64,000 nucleotides of DNA from Ostrinia nubilalis (lineage: Eukaryota; Arthropoda; Insecta; Lepidoptera; Crambidae). Shown in pieces: positions 11,600-25,700 of the stretch. The stretch covers positions 8,184,001-8,248,000 of the forward strand of contig NC_087104.1 in NCBI RefSeq assembly GCF_963855985.1, read 5' to 3'. The translations under genes and the position numbers were made by a program. Numbering within the stretch: the stretch's first letter is position 1; every line of letters begins with the position of its first letter. Under the pieces are notes generated by a model that saw only the letters and a program-made list of their open reading frames with translations, was not told the DNA's origin and made no database searches.

Positions 11600-14500
11600 T
11601 GTATTCTACACTCGTAGCGATGTGTATTGCGTAGATATTATGAACACCAAGACGGATAGACACAGGAAACTGCAGTTAACAACTTTATTGCGGTTGTTTG
11701 ATGAATCAACTTCGAAGGCGTCACAAATGAATGGTTGATTAAAGTTCAATGTATTAACACTCATATTAGTAACAATTACAATAATAGAGTGAATACATGA
11801 GAAATGTTGTGTTGTTTTATCGAATTTCCTAGCTATAGATCAAACAATATAGAAACAAGCAACATCGTTAGAACGAAGAAAAATGTTACATCGTTGTGGT
11901 TGAGTAACTTCAGAACGATTCAAACTCCGTCCTTTTTTTTACATAATTAAGTACGCTGGTAAAAAGGCACCGCAAGGAACCATAATCGCGTTTCTTGGAG
12001 AAAACAGCTTTAAAAGTATCTAATAAAGAAACATGATCGTCCTTATTTTAAACGAGCTTTCTAATGACACTGCCTAGATAGGGGTCCGTATTTCCACCCC
12101 TGACTGCATATGAAGTGGGACCCCAAAAATGTTTTTGCAATTTGTTATCATCACTGTCTCTTGATAGCATCCTCTATTTACTGTCACGGAACCGTAAAAT
12201 AAGGGAAGGTATAACGAACTTTCCATGCGCGTGAAGCGTTACGAAAACCCAACGAAATTATGCCTAATTCCCGGTATCCCTTTTTTCGACAACTTTGTCA
12301 ACTAAGTTAAAAGTAATAATTCAAATAGCAGAATTTTTACATGTCGCGTGAATAAACGAATGGTGTTAGTATGTCAAACGATAGCGTGACGGAATTAAAG
12401 AATTCAGTAAGCACACTTTAACACTTTTTATAATCTTGATAGTGTTATAAATACACCTTACGTCCTTGAGTTTAAAATTATAGTACCTACTACCCCCAAA
12501 AACGCCAGGGTAACTACTTAACCTTTTATGTACGCAAACATAATTTACACTAAACGGCGTGCTTGAATAAGTCAGCTTTATTAGACGAAAAAGTAGAACA
12601 GCTTTAACCTTTCTGATATTTCATAAAGATAAACGACTTTACCTAAAGTACTTTTCATAAACAAAAATATCCAGCGGAGAAAAGTCCCTACTTTTTAAAT
12701 ACAAAGTTTGGCGTCTGGAACATAAAATTCGCTTTCTTTGAGATAGTTGAATGTCGTAAAGGTCATTGCAACGATTTGTATCAATGGTTCCAGAAAAGTT
12801 GGCAGCCTACCAAGATTTTGGACGTAGTATTCTACCGTCTACACTTAAGGGTGCATTTCTTGTCTCTACCGGCAGGTAATAATTATATTACACCAATTAC
12901 AAAGTTTCGGTACTTCCATTTCATTTTCAACTTTAGTTATGACTTCCAGTCAACCAACCCAACTCCCTAGTCGAAAATATGAGTTCGCTGTTTGGCCCCC
13001 TCCATTGTCTGCGCTTCGGAATGTTCCCTTTTCTTTGCATTAAGCATGTGACGTCGAGTCAATCTGTTGCTTTTAGTACCCTACTTTAGCACCGCGTCCT
13101 GCCTTTGTCCGCTAGAGTTTAGGGAGCAACAATGCAGTTCCCTAAACGCGTGTTAATATCCGGCTAGCGGTCCGCGCGTATCATGAATACGAGTGTGGCT
13201 CGCGTGGCGACGCTATCGGCTTCCGATCTACCTGATGATGAGCCGGCCCGTCGCCAGCCGCGTGTGACTCCCATTTATTACATACTCACTTAATTATATA
13301 GACGTTTCATAGATACCATCGAACTTTGACACACGTAAATCGAATACTAAACTGTTTACTTTGTGCTACAATTCAAACTCTACCTAAATAGCGAAACGTG
13401 AAAATAATACTAATGCATTCCAAGAATATAGATCACATAACAATGAGTGTCAAACAAAGCAAAATATTCCAAGGAAATACGGAATAAATATGCTGACAAT
13501 GATTCAGATTCATGCAATGATTTATGTTTAATGTATGGTAGTCGCTAAAGTATTGGTGCGTACATAAATGCGATTACAAGTCATTAGTCACAACGCATGC
13601 TAATGCTGAACTCGGTTCGTCATTCCTGGCTGTCATCCGCTTTAATTGTCCACTCAGGAAGTGAACTTGCATACCGTGGCCCGCTGGTGGCCGCGTCGGG
13701 TGACTGAACAACTTACTAATTCACTCTACACACCGGCCCCGACGACCCATTTGATGGGTGACGAGGACCGCGGCGAATTGACCAAAAACGCATGTCCGCC
13801 AAAGGTTTTTTTAATATATTATTTTATAAGCAGTCCTTTCTAAGCTATTATGTTAGGAATAATTTATAAATAAACCCTCCCCTTACAATTTCCTTCCACA
13901 CAATTTTGTTCCACGCCTGCGGTTCCATTCCATGTCAAGCACTCAGACTCTCAAATTGTACCGAGATACAAAGAACACACAGAGCATTTTATGGCGCAAC
14001 ACCACAGATATAAAACAGACAAGAATCCGATTGATAACCGGGCAATTATCGCTTTCAAAGGCCAGCGGCACAACAATCTCTTATAATAGCCCTTGATTTT
14101 AAACTCGAGTCGCTTACTACTTTTCTCCGCAGTACCTATGTAAAAGCTCACGCGAACGAATACCGCTTTTTGCCTTCACTCCAATTTTCTTTCTTCTATT
14201 TTTAATGCAATCTTTTGTGCCATCATCATAACGGTTATGATTGGGAAATGAAAAAATCTCCAGCGTAGGAGAGTTAATGGCAAAAAAAGAAAACCAACGA
14301 ACCCAATCTCTCTTTTCTCGTTACACACGCGAACAAAAGTTTCTGAGAACAGAATCTGAAGCGTGGCCCGCAATAACAGGAAAGTAAATGAAATGACATG
14401 AACATAACTAAATAACGATAAACTGAAAGATTGTGTTCCTAATAATACTCGTAGATACCTTCTCGACGGTTCGAAGACATAAATCAATATTTGAGAAATA

Positions 14501-15340
14501 ATATCGTGTCAGGATAAAGAAAACAAATAAATGATAACATTGAGTTGTGTTCAAACTGAAATGTCTTCTACAAATGATTGAGATTCTGACATGCAGTGAG
14601 CAAATTGACTGACGTGACGCATTTATCGATTTTTGAACAAAAAGATATCAACGTCGTCTGCGCATGAGCACACGACACCTATTTCTAGTCATAGAGGATG
14701 AGTTTAAAACTGCAGAAAAGAAATATTTCATCGTGTTTAAATACAATTTAAAAGGTTAAGTTGACACACAGCTTGTATCGTAGTTTGAAAAAGGATCGCA
14801 TTTCCATATTTGCATGGAAGCAACCCGGGAAGAATTTACATACGAGGCGCTGTAACATGTTTATAAAACGGTTTCGTAAGCTATAACTGTGCGGAATAAT
14901 ATGAACAAAACAGTGCCGGAAACTAACCTAACACCAGTCAAACCCTCGTACGGTGTGAACACATGCTGGCAACAAAAAACCAACGAGAGCGTGTGGGTAT
15001 TATAATATGGAATCATACAGTGGCCGTCCCGAGACTTGCGGCGCAAAAAGTGAGGCACTTCGCGGCATCGGATACATATTAGGGAAGGGTGACCTTACTT
15101 TCGCCTATCTAAATATAGAAAGGGATCTTTTTCTTTTTACTATCTTGCGCATACCTAAGTTGTAATACATTTTATGAATACCACACAACGATGGGGTCCT
15201 GTACCGCAAAAACTTCTTGGATGATACTTTTATTTTTTTGTTCAGAGTAGTCAAAGACATTAGCGAATCATTCTTTGCTTATAAAAAGGATAAGTTTAAT
15301 AACAGCGGGGATTTAAAATTTTACATACACATTATTTATT
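11600..15340. other. Non-coding stretch without recognised features
   Basis: I found no exon with matching splice sites, no clear terminal repeats and no RNA gene. A GC-rich patch lies at about 13130-13270. Probably intron or intergenic. Confidence 0.35.
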
Positions 15341-15347
15341 TGTTTTC

Positions 15348-15746
15348 AACCGACTTCAAAAAAGGAGGAGGTTCTCAATTCGACCCGTATGTTTTTTTTT
15401 TTTTTTTTTTTCTATGTTTGTTACGCGATAACTCCGCCAATTATGAACCGATTTGAAAAAATCTTTTTTCGGCGTATAGGTAATACTTCAAGGGTGGTCC
15501 CATTTAAATTTAATAATAGAAAAAACAACCCCCAAGGGTGGAAAATTGGGGATGAACTTTTTTATACGCAATATCTCCGCCGATTATAAATCAATTTGAA
15601 CGATTCTTTTTTTGTTGAATAGGTATTATCAAAAGGGTGGTTTCATGCGAATTTGAAGAAAATATTTCACCCCCAAGGGTGGAAAATTGGGGATGAACTT
15701 TTTTAATTTTTAGTTTTTTTTTGTGTTCACGCATTTGAAGTCGGTT
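15348..15746. mobile_element. Miniature inverted-repeat element with AACCGACTTCAAA ends
   Basis: The left end AACCGACTTCAAA (15348-15360) matches inverted to the right end TTTGAAGTCGGTT (about 15734-15746). Inside there is a T-run and two copies of a phrase with CCCCCAAGGGTGGAAAATTGGGG (15531 and 15671 regions). This type, opening with the CGACTTCAAA phrase and a T-run, is common in lepidopteran genomes. No clear target duplication was seen. Confidence 0.75.
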
Positions 15747-15749
15747 TTA

Positions 15750-18700
15750 TTTTTTTAAAAAGTTATGTACACTACTTCAAACACACGTTAATTACGTATC
15801 TACAATGTTAAATTGCTTTTGATACGATATTAGCTATAAGAAGATCCTGATCTTCTTGAACAATGACACACTCAAGAGCATACTCAAGTGCTATCCATTT
15901 TTTAAGAAGTCACCTTTAACCTCAAGTGCCTATTAAGCTGAAAGTGTTTGTAAAACAAATTTCTTCAGAGTTCTCGAGGAGTTGGTCAATCTCAGCTCAA
16001 TTGCTCAACGTAGGTTTGCGGCGAAATTCTAATTGGATTTAATTTCATAGTCAAATGAAACTGATGTCAACACCGAGTTTATCGTTGAAATCCTAGGTTT
16101 TAACGTAATCTATTCCAGCATTTTTTACCTATTAAAAATACTAGCTTTTAAAACGCAAGTCTAAAACCATGAAATAAGTGTCCTACCGACTGGTATAGCA
16201 GTTTAATTTCAACAAATAATAATAACATAATACGCAATTTATATGGAATAGGGACACCAATCTTTTTAAAATTCAGGAGACATTCCTGATTATTGGCGCA
16301 CGACTACCCGGGATCTTTAGGTGCTCATAAAGATGTTTTTGACTGGAGGTATATTACTGTTTATGCATAAATGAATAGAACCCAAGAGTTTATTTTGCCC
16401 ACAGAGTTCCGGAAATATATTTATTTTCATATTATCAGAAGAAAATCCATTAGAACTCCCACACTTTTCTACTATCATTTCTCCATCCTAGATCAGAGAA
16501 TTTATCAAAGTCACACGGTCGAAGGAATAAACGTCGGATATAAGTAACATACCAAAGAGGTTCCCCTCAATGAATTCCGCTAGGCGAGCGAGGAAGAAAT
16601 CTAACACATGCTTTTATTCATTTATCGGAGAGCATGGTTAATGGGCACTGTAAAAAAACAAGCATTGGCGTCGAAAGACGTAGGGCCTGCGGAGATTGGT
16701 CGGGCGGGCGGCGGCGCGGTAGGGGACGCGCCGTATTGATCTGGCGCTCGGCGCACCCCCTCCCCCGCCCCGGCCAGACGAGCTCACCCTCCCGGCTGCC
16801 GACGCACACCCCGAGCCGACACCCGGCCGTAACGCAACCACACCCCTTTTTCATGCGAGTCACGGGATTTTCCAATTCAATTTACCCACCGATCGAGAAA
16901 GCTTCCAATAGCTTACGAACTAATAAAATGATAAAACAAAGCGCATTCATTTGTATTTACCAGCCCGCACAACGACGGGTCAGTTAAAATGAGATCCCAG
17001 ATTATGGACGCATACGAAAGTAGTGTTTCCAAAAGGGCTGGACATTTCGGTGATTTGTAGCCTGTCATGCGTGTTTTATTTATCAAAAAGGATAAAAAGT
17101 GAAACATGTTTACTACCATATAGAGTGGCGACTTGATTCGATTATGGGCACAATAAGCGAAGGAGCATTTTGGTAAGTTCATTGACTCCGCGAACAATGT
17201 GCCCGCGGGCGGCGGGGCCGCGCGAGCCCGCAGCATCTGCTGCGCGATAAAGGGTTTTATAGATACCACAATATCGGCACATGTGAGGCGGCTTCCGTCT
17301 AGCTAGAAGATTGCTACACCCTTCAAAGACTGCTGAAAGATTTTCCACCACATTGTGAGTAGTTGTCTCGACAGTTGGAAACTTAACAAAAGAACATCAT
17401 CTAAGTACACCAGTCATATCGGAAAACAATGCAGAAGAACTCCTAAGTCCTATGCCTCCTGATACTAAAAGTATTTAACGCACACAAAATGGTTTTCGTG
17501 TAATTAACCAATTTAAGTGAACATTAGTAGGAGTATCAGCTCTCGGTATCACCCTCCTCGAACTGCTGAATTAATGTTAAACATTTTTCACATCCATATC
17601 AATGATAATTAATTTCTCAGATAAAGTTAATTAAACGTCAACAACAGGAGTCCCGTATTTAATAACCACACGTGTTATGTTCACAAAACAAACGTTTTTG
17701 TTATAATAGCACCATTTATCAAAAGTATAAAACAGCTGTGAGTCACTATCTGATACCGATAAAGGTCAATATTATCTACTAAATAGCTCTCCCTAATTGC
17801 AGGGGTCCCGATCCCGATTGGAAGTCGGAAGTATAAAAGAATTGCGCACTACCGATATCAGTGTTTGTTTCGGTTGTTTTTGGATGAGTCAGCCAAGATA
17901 ACCTTACTTGGGCTTACTCATGGACGTTTAGCCGACTGCAGTTACACATTTCAAGAATAAGGCGTGACGCATCACCGATACACTACTAATCAAGATTGTT
18001 TAGATAAATACAGTGATAAAAAGAAAACTATTCCTTGTTCCCTACATTAAAATAACGTTAGGAATGAACTTAAACATACGTCTGAGCCGTCAGCTCGTCA
18101 GCTTGCGGATGATTGATGGACGGACGACTGCATCTCACGGGTCACTCGAACGATAACACGCCACAAAAAAATAAACCAACGGAATATCTTTTGTGTTGTT
18201 TATTAACGTCCCAGTATCAATAATAATATAATACGAATGTGAAACGTGATTTGGTCTCACTTTTTAGGCTCTTAGAAAGAGGGGCGATGAATTGATACCA
18301 ATTTAACAAATAATTAGACACGAATGAAGAAACAATCATTGAATTTAGTGTGAATAAAATTTTAAAATGGAATTTTAATACGGCTTAAGTATATGAATGA
18401 AACATAAAATGCAAACTCGGAATATTAGACGTAAGTATTATACAATATTCAGGTTATTTTAACTCAAAATGCAAGTACCAGAAAGGAGCAGTATTGCAAT
18501 CGAGTCCACCCACTCGCTGCAGTCAGGTAGATACACCAGCGAGTTATACGAATCGAGTTAACTCAAGAACATAACTTTCTAGTGACTCATAGGAAGAGAG
18601 CTATCTCGCGCAGACGCTCTCAATAAGGAAGAGGGTAATAAACAAATTCATCTCTCCCATCTTATGTGGCTTCGGAGCCCATTAAAATGCACAATACTGC

Positions 18701-21220
18701 ACTTTATACCATAGAGCCCGGTCTCTGTGCCCGAGGGGCACTCGCTATTTTTAGGTTTTAAATTGATACGCCAACAAAGTAAAGGATGTAAGCAATTAAC
18801 ACTCACTTTTACTACATAAAGAATGCCAGTAGCATCAGGAGAAAGCATAATACGAGTGCGCGATATCGAGTGAAGAGGTCCTTTGAATAATATAATCTAA
18901 ATATTCATTACAACACAGTCCAGACGCCCGGCGCATACGGAAAAAAATCAAAATAAAACTATCACATTTCCCATCGTACGCTCATCTCCACATATAATTA
19001 AGCACTCTCTGAATAAAAAAGAAAGCCACTTATAAGAGGCGTGAGTACGTCGATTGTTCTCGGAATACGTCTCTTGCCGACACTGACTTGACCTAATTGA
19101 AAATAATTGTGCGTTATTCATTGGTCCGATCCCGAAGGCTTACAAAAACAAATCGGCCGAAGCAGAGCACGAAAGCACATCTGGGCCGGTACCGGAGCCC
19201 GAGCGCAGGCCTCATAATAGGATAGATTTCGGTCTGTAACTGTTACATATCATTAATTTAATAGCGCTATTAACAACAATCTCTTGTGCGCTATAAACCG
19301 ATGAGAAGGGTGATCGTTTGAGAAATATTTGTTGCTTGTTGAACTAAAATTTTGTTTATGATTTAAACAAACTTATTCTTGTCTGGAATTAGTATTTTTA
19401 ACATTCGTAACTGTCCCACTTAGTCCTACATAATACGTAAATATGGTCACCACAGTAACTTACCAACGTCTACGACATGAACAAATTATTTCAAACATTC
19501 AGAGACCTTACATAACGAGTATTTAATTGTAGGTCAACACACTCCGGCCTATCAACTAGTTATGTATCTGGATCGTTACAACTTTTAAACGCGCTTCGCC
19601 TTGAACTTGAAATAGTAACAAGTACCCGACTAGCTAGACGTACTCGCGGTATGTGGTATTATAAAAACTGCAGTTGAACGTTTATTAGGTATGATTTCAA
19701 ATATGGAATAAACTGCTAAGATCATGGCCGAGGTTAATCCGCAGGCTACCACGGGTCGGGCTGGAGCTAGCGGCGGTGTGGGCGGAACTCACACGTTTTT
19801 GCGGTGCAAGACTAGAGAACTTGTATCTGGTACCGGTCGAGACCAGTCAGTTCATATTTTCGCGGCAGCTGGCGTCGAGTATGTCGCGGTCATTTACATA
19901 GTAAGCGATAAGCGCGCTATATTTAGCGCGTGGGGATGTGCCTGCGCACCTCTCGTTGCACCTACGCTCCGCCACCCTAGCCTCCCGAATGCATTCGAGG
20001 AATCTTCCATTTTTCATTGGAAATAAGCATCTCGTAGTATGAGAGCTTTAAAATAGTCCATTGTTTCGAATTATGAAATCAATTTCTAAACTCGTACCTT
20101 TTTACGATTGCTATCATCAAGCAAGATCATCTAAAGAACCGTAACTAATTTGACATTGAACCATCAAAGACTGCAAGTTGCAACCAACCGCGTCGATTCG
20201 CAACCCTCATTACTGCTAACCGTAAGGATAACGAAGCAGATCTTTCACAGTTAAGTCGTCGTTTTGTTAAGCCTCCGACCAACAGCAGTTAACGTTAACG
20301 AGAAAAGTGGCGGATAACTCATGTGTCGTCGCAAGTAGCGTGTTGACTCGACTCGTCCGCTCGACTGCATTATCTGAAGCACTGGAGCGATAAAAACGAA
20401 CAAAGAACAATGTCAGTCGGCGCTTAACTCCCTTTCGCACGAAGTCGCCGGGCTCCGGTTTCATATGACAAAATAACATCAATTTGTTGTAGCCGTCAAT
20501 GCGGCAGCTACTGCGCGCTTGCGTGCAGCGTGCGTGAGCGCAGCTACTCGAGCATCCATCGAAAACGCATTTCCATATTCTATTGAATCCGTAATGATCT
20601 AGCGAAATCGATCGAGAAGAGAATGTAAACATACCTATGTATAAGCGAAAAGAGAGCTAAAACACGACACAGAGTGGCATCGTCGTTTTGGCGGTCGCCG
20701 AAGTGTAAATCCGCTCAGGGCGTGTCGCACGGCTGCCGAGTGCCGGTGGGTGCCAGTGTGCGTGCAGAATTTTCAATCGGCCGAGTGCATTAGCCGTGCA
20801 TCTCGGAGGCGGCAAATGTTAATGAGCCTGCGACTCTCGCCGAGAGAAACGGGACTCGTCCTCGCCGGACACTAGGTGACTGGGTACACCCTACATCATG
20901 CAACTCGCCGCCCGTAAATTTCGCACTACTCTCACTGCTGCGGCGTCGGTGAAATTTATGCAACTTCAGTAAAAAAAACCTAATTACCAACTGTAAGTTG
21001 TTATAGAAGATTCCAATTGAATCGGAATATCATACAACTAGACGCAGAAATTTGAATTATTTATTTTTATATTTAATTCAGGACACCCTCAGAATTATTT
21101 TAATGTGCCCAACCGTCAGACCTTTTTGCCGTAGAATCTCATACACGTTCAAGAAAATCGTTGACTAAATTCGAAAAAAGTAAAAAAAACTGAGGGTAAA
21201 AAATAAAATCAATAAAAGGA
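15750..21220. other. Non-coding stretch with GC-rich islands
   Basis: No exon with coherent splicing was found on either strand. GC-rich patches occur at 16680-16850, 17195-17250 and 20490-20880; overlapping open frames there occur on both strands in several phases, as expected of GC-rich DNA with few stops. These islands could be enhancers or untranslated first exons of the VAT-1-like gene, but nothing in the sequence proves it. Confidence 0.35.
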
Positions 21221-21225
21221 CTCAC

Positions 21226-21470
21226 CAGGCTTTGACTCGGATGAGGACCTCGCCTTCCCCAACGGTGGGCTCGGGTTTCTTCAGGATCTTCACGGTCTTG
21301 AGTCCGCCGAAGCCGGTGAGGACGACGGCGCGCATCTCCTTGGGCGGGGGAGTCTCCTTCTCCTCGGTGGCCTTCTCGGGGGTCTCCTCGGGCGGGGTCT
21401 CGGTGGTGCCGTTCTCGGTCGGGGTCTTCTCGGGCGCGGCGGCCGCGGGGGTGTCCGTGCTCTCCGTCAT
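21226..21470 (-). CDS. First coding exon of a VAT-1-like quinone oxidoreductase (partial)
   Basis: The ATG at 21470 opens 245 nt ending at a GTGAGT donor (21225-21220), leaving a split TG codon. The first 45 residues are an acidic Pro/Thr/Glu/Lys/Ala-rich leader, followed by MRAVVLTGFGGLKTVKILKK and GEGEVLIRVKA. This is the start of the GroES-like fold of synaptic vesicle membrane protein VAT-1 homologues, members of the medium-chain dehydrogenase superfamily related to NADPH-dependent quinone oxidoreductases. In the family the next codon is the Cys of RVKACG, which fits the split TG. I searched the minus strand down to position 1 for the GLNFQDL-type continuation and did not find it, so the remaining exons are probably beyond the left edge. 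Confidence 0.85.
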
Positions 21471-21588
21471 GGCTGGGCTGGTGCGGTCGGGGCGGCTGGC
21501 ACGAGGCGAGTGAGGCCGGCGGCAGCGGGCGCGTCGCGGGACGAATGAGCCGGCCGGGCGCGCGCCAGCCAGGGTGGGGACCCCGCGC

Positions 21589-22013
21589 CAGTGTTACCAA
21601 CTTAGGGGTTTTCCCCCCAGATTTAGGGGGTAAATAAGTGAGATGGGATTTTTTAGGGGTCTAACATTTTTAGGGGTAATTTTAGAGTTTTTTTTACTTT
21701 TAAATACTTATTATAATATTATTATTGATACTTTTTTTATTATATAAATATACAAATAAATGGTAGCCAAAAGAGACATTAATATTTATTTCTTGACTTG
21801 AAATATTTCATGTATTAAATAATTTATTGGTTACAAATCTCATAATCACGTCTTTGAATGTCCGTTTTTTAAAGTTACGCTACCCCTGAAAGCGTAACTT
21901 TATAAAGCGTCTACGGTAAATATTTTTTAGGGGGAAAACTCAATAGCTAAGGCTATTTTAGGGGTTCTTGATACAACTTTAGGGATAAATATTTTTGAGA
22001 GTTGGTAGCACTG
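21589..22013. mobile_element. hAT-type miniature element upstream of the VAT-1-like start
   Basis: The left end CAGTGTTACCAAC and right end GTTGGTAGCACTG are inverted repeats. Both sides are flanked by the 8-bp duplication CCCCGCGC (21581-21588 and 22014-22021), the hallmark of hAT transposition. Inside, TTAGGGG-like phrases recur. No transposase frame, so non-autonomous. It sits about 120 bp upstream of the VAT-1-like ATG, in the promoter or 5'UTR. Confidence 0.9.
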
Positions 22014-22021
22014 CCCCGCGC

Positions 22022-22759
22022 TCCCTCGCCCGCGAACAGGTGGCCACCGCCGGCCGGTTTCTGCCCTCGCACCCCTCGCCCCGCCGAATATTACACTACA
22101 AGGGACCTGGATTAACTTTATTACTCAGATGTCGATATAAAAAGCTATATTCGCTCCGACTGCTCCGGCGTTGTGTAGCCTCCAGTCGATACCTCCCGAA
22201 ACTGTACTTACCCTGAACGTGACTTGGCGTGAGATCGATAGGACGCCCGGTCTAGCATGCGTAGGTACACGCGCTGCACGTCATATTAAAGTCTAGTTTA
22301 TAGCTATATGCGTTCCGCCGTTTCTAGATTTTGCCACATTTTGCAATTTCAAATCTACCCCGTGCAAATTAAACATAATACATATTTTCAATATACCGGC
22401 ATCATATCTGTTTAAACAACGACTAGCACTGACCTTTTTGATCGGAAAGTTAATGTAGTAAATATAAATCTTTCGTTGCACCGAGCGCACTGTTGAAGTG
22501 ATAACAGTGTTTATATGATAAAAATGAGGTTGTTAACTATCAATATGACCTTCGGGAGTTGCAACAAAACATAATAAATAATAATAAATTAGTACGACAT
22601 GTGCGACAGCGGGGCAGTGAAAACTGCGTCGAAAGTTCGAGTCGCTCGCAATCGCGTCGCACTTCATTGTATGTAATATTCGGCTGAAAATAAAAAGCAC
22701 AAGTTAACATCATACATAATTTAATTCAACAACTAAACAGGACTAGATCAAAAGTAGTT
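22022..22759. other. Spacer between the VAT-1-like promoter and the RBFA gene end
   Basis: The left part is GC-rich and presumably upstream sequence of the minus-strand VAT-1-like gene. The right part adjoins the stop codon of the minus-strand RBFA gene and probably includes its 3'UTR. No separate gene is supported. Confidence 0.4.
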
Positions 22760-25700
22760 TCAAACAGTTTTCTGGTCATCTTTGTGGTCTTGATTTAAGT
22801 TTGATTCCTCATAATAGTAGTAGTCGTCGTCATCATAGTAGTAATCATCATCTTCTTCGGAGTCGTACGTTGGATCGTCATCATCAGTGACAGTGGGCTG
22901 AAGGAGCCAATCCTCGCGGCCACTCCGCAGCTCTTTACGCAGTTTATTTTGAAGAATCTACAAAAAAAACCTTATATTACTGCTCGCATTGTACAAACAA
23001 ATGGGTGCAGATAACCATCTTCACCCACCATTCACATAGCATTCCCCGCATTATTGTCGGGTGACGATTATGTGAGGAATGCCTCTCTTTAGACGACCCT
23101 ATCTCATGCCCAGGATCGTGATAAATATATGAATGAGACACCACGCCAGAATAAATTAGTTTAACCAATTTCTTTGCCGTGTCATAATTATTTGATGTAA
23201 CTAGATAAGTATAAGTGTTTTCTACTATGTCCAATCTTTTAAACATAATATTTAGTAGTGATCCATCATAGCAAGAGATCTAATCATCTAAGCACTGTAT
23301 AAAAAGGTGAAACTATTTCTAAAACTAACAGCCATCATAAAATTATTTTTAGTTTTATGCCCAGGCTTGAAAAAATTACATTAAAACATTTCAATTTAAA
23401 TATTTCTCTCACTGACAAACTAACTTAGCTCTATGTAATATATTCTAGAAAGTTGGAATGAATTGCTTGATCTATTTTATTAGTTTTAATAAATTCATTT
23501 ACATTGAGTATCATTATTTAAATTACTGTCGATAAAGTGAATTCGCATGTTATTAAGAAAATTTTATTATATGAAATGTGATATCGAGACTCAGATAGAC
23601 AATCGATGGAATATTATCACGTTCGTGAACTCGATATTAACTCGACGATTTGGGGGCAGGCTTTTAAAATAAGAATAGTAATTGAAACAAAAGAAAGTAA
23701 GCAATCAAAACCGCTGCTAATAATTAGATTACAGAATCGTGATGAGATTTCTAACTCTGATTTATTATAATTCCTAATACTAAGTTGACTGTATCTTCCA
23801 TATTTACCTACTTTTTTACTGTTAAACTTTTTGTTTCAATCCGCGAGAGCCATAGAAGAAAGAAAAAAAAACTTTTTGTGACGTATTGTCACCATTGTAA
23901 TGACATCAGTAGGTACAGAAGAATTACAGCACAATTTTGCCTTATTTGTCATCATAAACCTACTAACCGTTTATCATCAGTTACCTAGATTATTTCATGT
24001 ATGTACAAGAAATATTGAGTGGAGCCGACATGGTTGCCGATAGCATAAAAATCAGGACTTAATTAAAATAAATGATAACAGCCGAGCAATACGCTTAGAT
24101 GTAAAAGTTATTGTCGCCATAAAAGCTGAGATATTACTACAATCCCCTCGCGTGGAGTACAGTCGAGCTCTAAATTGGCTATAATTAAACTATAGAACAA
24201 TATCAACAGGATAATTAGAAAATTATGTACCGAATATTGTAATATAATATTTACGTATTATGTTTCGCATTGATTTCAATAACTACAAACATTGTAATTA
24301 TCAATCGCGTTGTTTGTTAACATACTTACCAGTAAAATAATAATTATGTAAAATTAATTAAAACTTACTACGCGTAATCGTAAAATATTTGTAGACACTT
24401 CTAATAGCTAGATGAACAAACCATATGAATAGTAGGTAAACGAGGCTCAATTATTTCCGAATAGCACAAAAATAGGTAAATTAACTCTCAATTATTAATC
24501 AATTCAATTTAAAAAAATCAATTTACCAATTTTTGTCACTTGTGGTGTAGGGTCAAAGCAGCCAATTTTGAAAGTGCATTCAGGAACTGTCTCCGAAATC
24601 GTTGTTACAATCCGAACAATGTATTAAAACATAATAATACATCATTTGAAAAAAAAAAAAGGGACAATGCGCCCGTTTATTCGGGCGAGTGTACATGCGG
24701 GCATTTGATTAAATCATGTTCACATATAACTCGTGCATTATCAGCGGTGCATTAGTGAATCAATGAGACCATTTCGCCGTACAAATTGTTACATATCTTG
24801 ATCGATATCTAATAACGAACGTTGATAAACAATTACCCTGGATTGTTTTTCTATTGAATATGGTAGGGTATTGCAATTTGATATCAAGTGTTGACGTAAC
24901 TTTTTAGTCGGCGATGTGCACTATTTGCGATTAAAAAATAATAGAAGGTTTTGAGTATGATTATCAGGCCACAGAAAAATATTAGTGCGACCACATGCTA
25001 TGAAAAGTTAGTTGACCAAGAATAAAAAGGGATTAGTTCTACTAAATTAATATTCAAATGCTATGATACCATCCATAGGGAATAATGTTATTATTTCCTA
25101 TATCACAAAATTAGGTTTCCTTGATTTATCTATTTTGAATTTTGGCGTTTAAAATTAAAAATAATTGAGGAAATCCATCACTCTGTATTAAAGACCGAAT
25201 AATAAATCAACACTAAAATTATAAAGAGGAAATATTTGATTGTTTGTATTGAATAGGAACCCGAAACTATTGAACGATTAGAAAAAATCTTTCATTAGAA
25301 TCCCACAATATTTCTGATGAACATAGGCGGTACGAAGTTCGCCGGGTCAGCTAATAAGTGACATTAGCCCAATGTCGTCGGTTTCGTACTGGCCGAATCG
25401 AGATCCGAGGAACGCGGGTTCCGAACCCCGTCTCTGGACTATTTTGGTGGACCCAATCATAAGACAGACAAGCATTATTTAGCTTACCACCAGGGCTTAG
25501 CGGGTTAATTTTAAAAAAATCTTTAAAAAACAATGATATTCACCTGTCTTTTCAGTAAGAAATCAGCTAGGTCCTGTTGCTGGTTACCCAAATCTGTGAT
25601 GTCAGGTTTTGTGTCCGAAGTTCGATAAGATATGACTGGGTTGTCCACGTCGATATTGACCCACGCATCCCGACTCTTCTTCCTCGCAGCTAGGAGCCGA

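Noticed and set aside
16634..16987. Overlapping open frames on both strands in a GC-rich patch
   Set aside because: All phases are open because GC-rich DNA lacks stops; no domain, no splice-consistent exon and Arg/Gly/Pro-rich composition in every frame.
19724..20026. 100-codon plus-strand frame with an ATG
   Set aside because: No recognisable motif, no neighbouring exons and composition typical of a chance frame.
20267..20632. 121-codon minus-strand frame upstream-like of VAT-1
   Set aside because: No similarity to the VAT-1 continuation; Cys/Ser-rich chance frame lying downstream of the exon donor.
25395..25435. tRNA gene (GGGTTCCGAACCCC box)
   Set aside because: The B-box has an extra base and no acceptor stem or A-box fits; better read as a tRNA-derived SINE.
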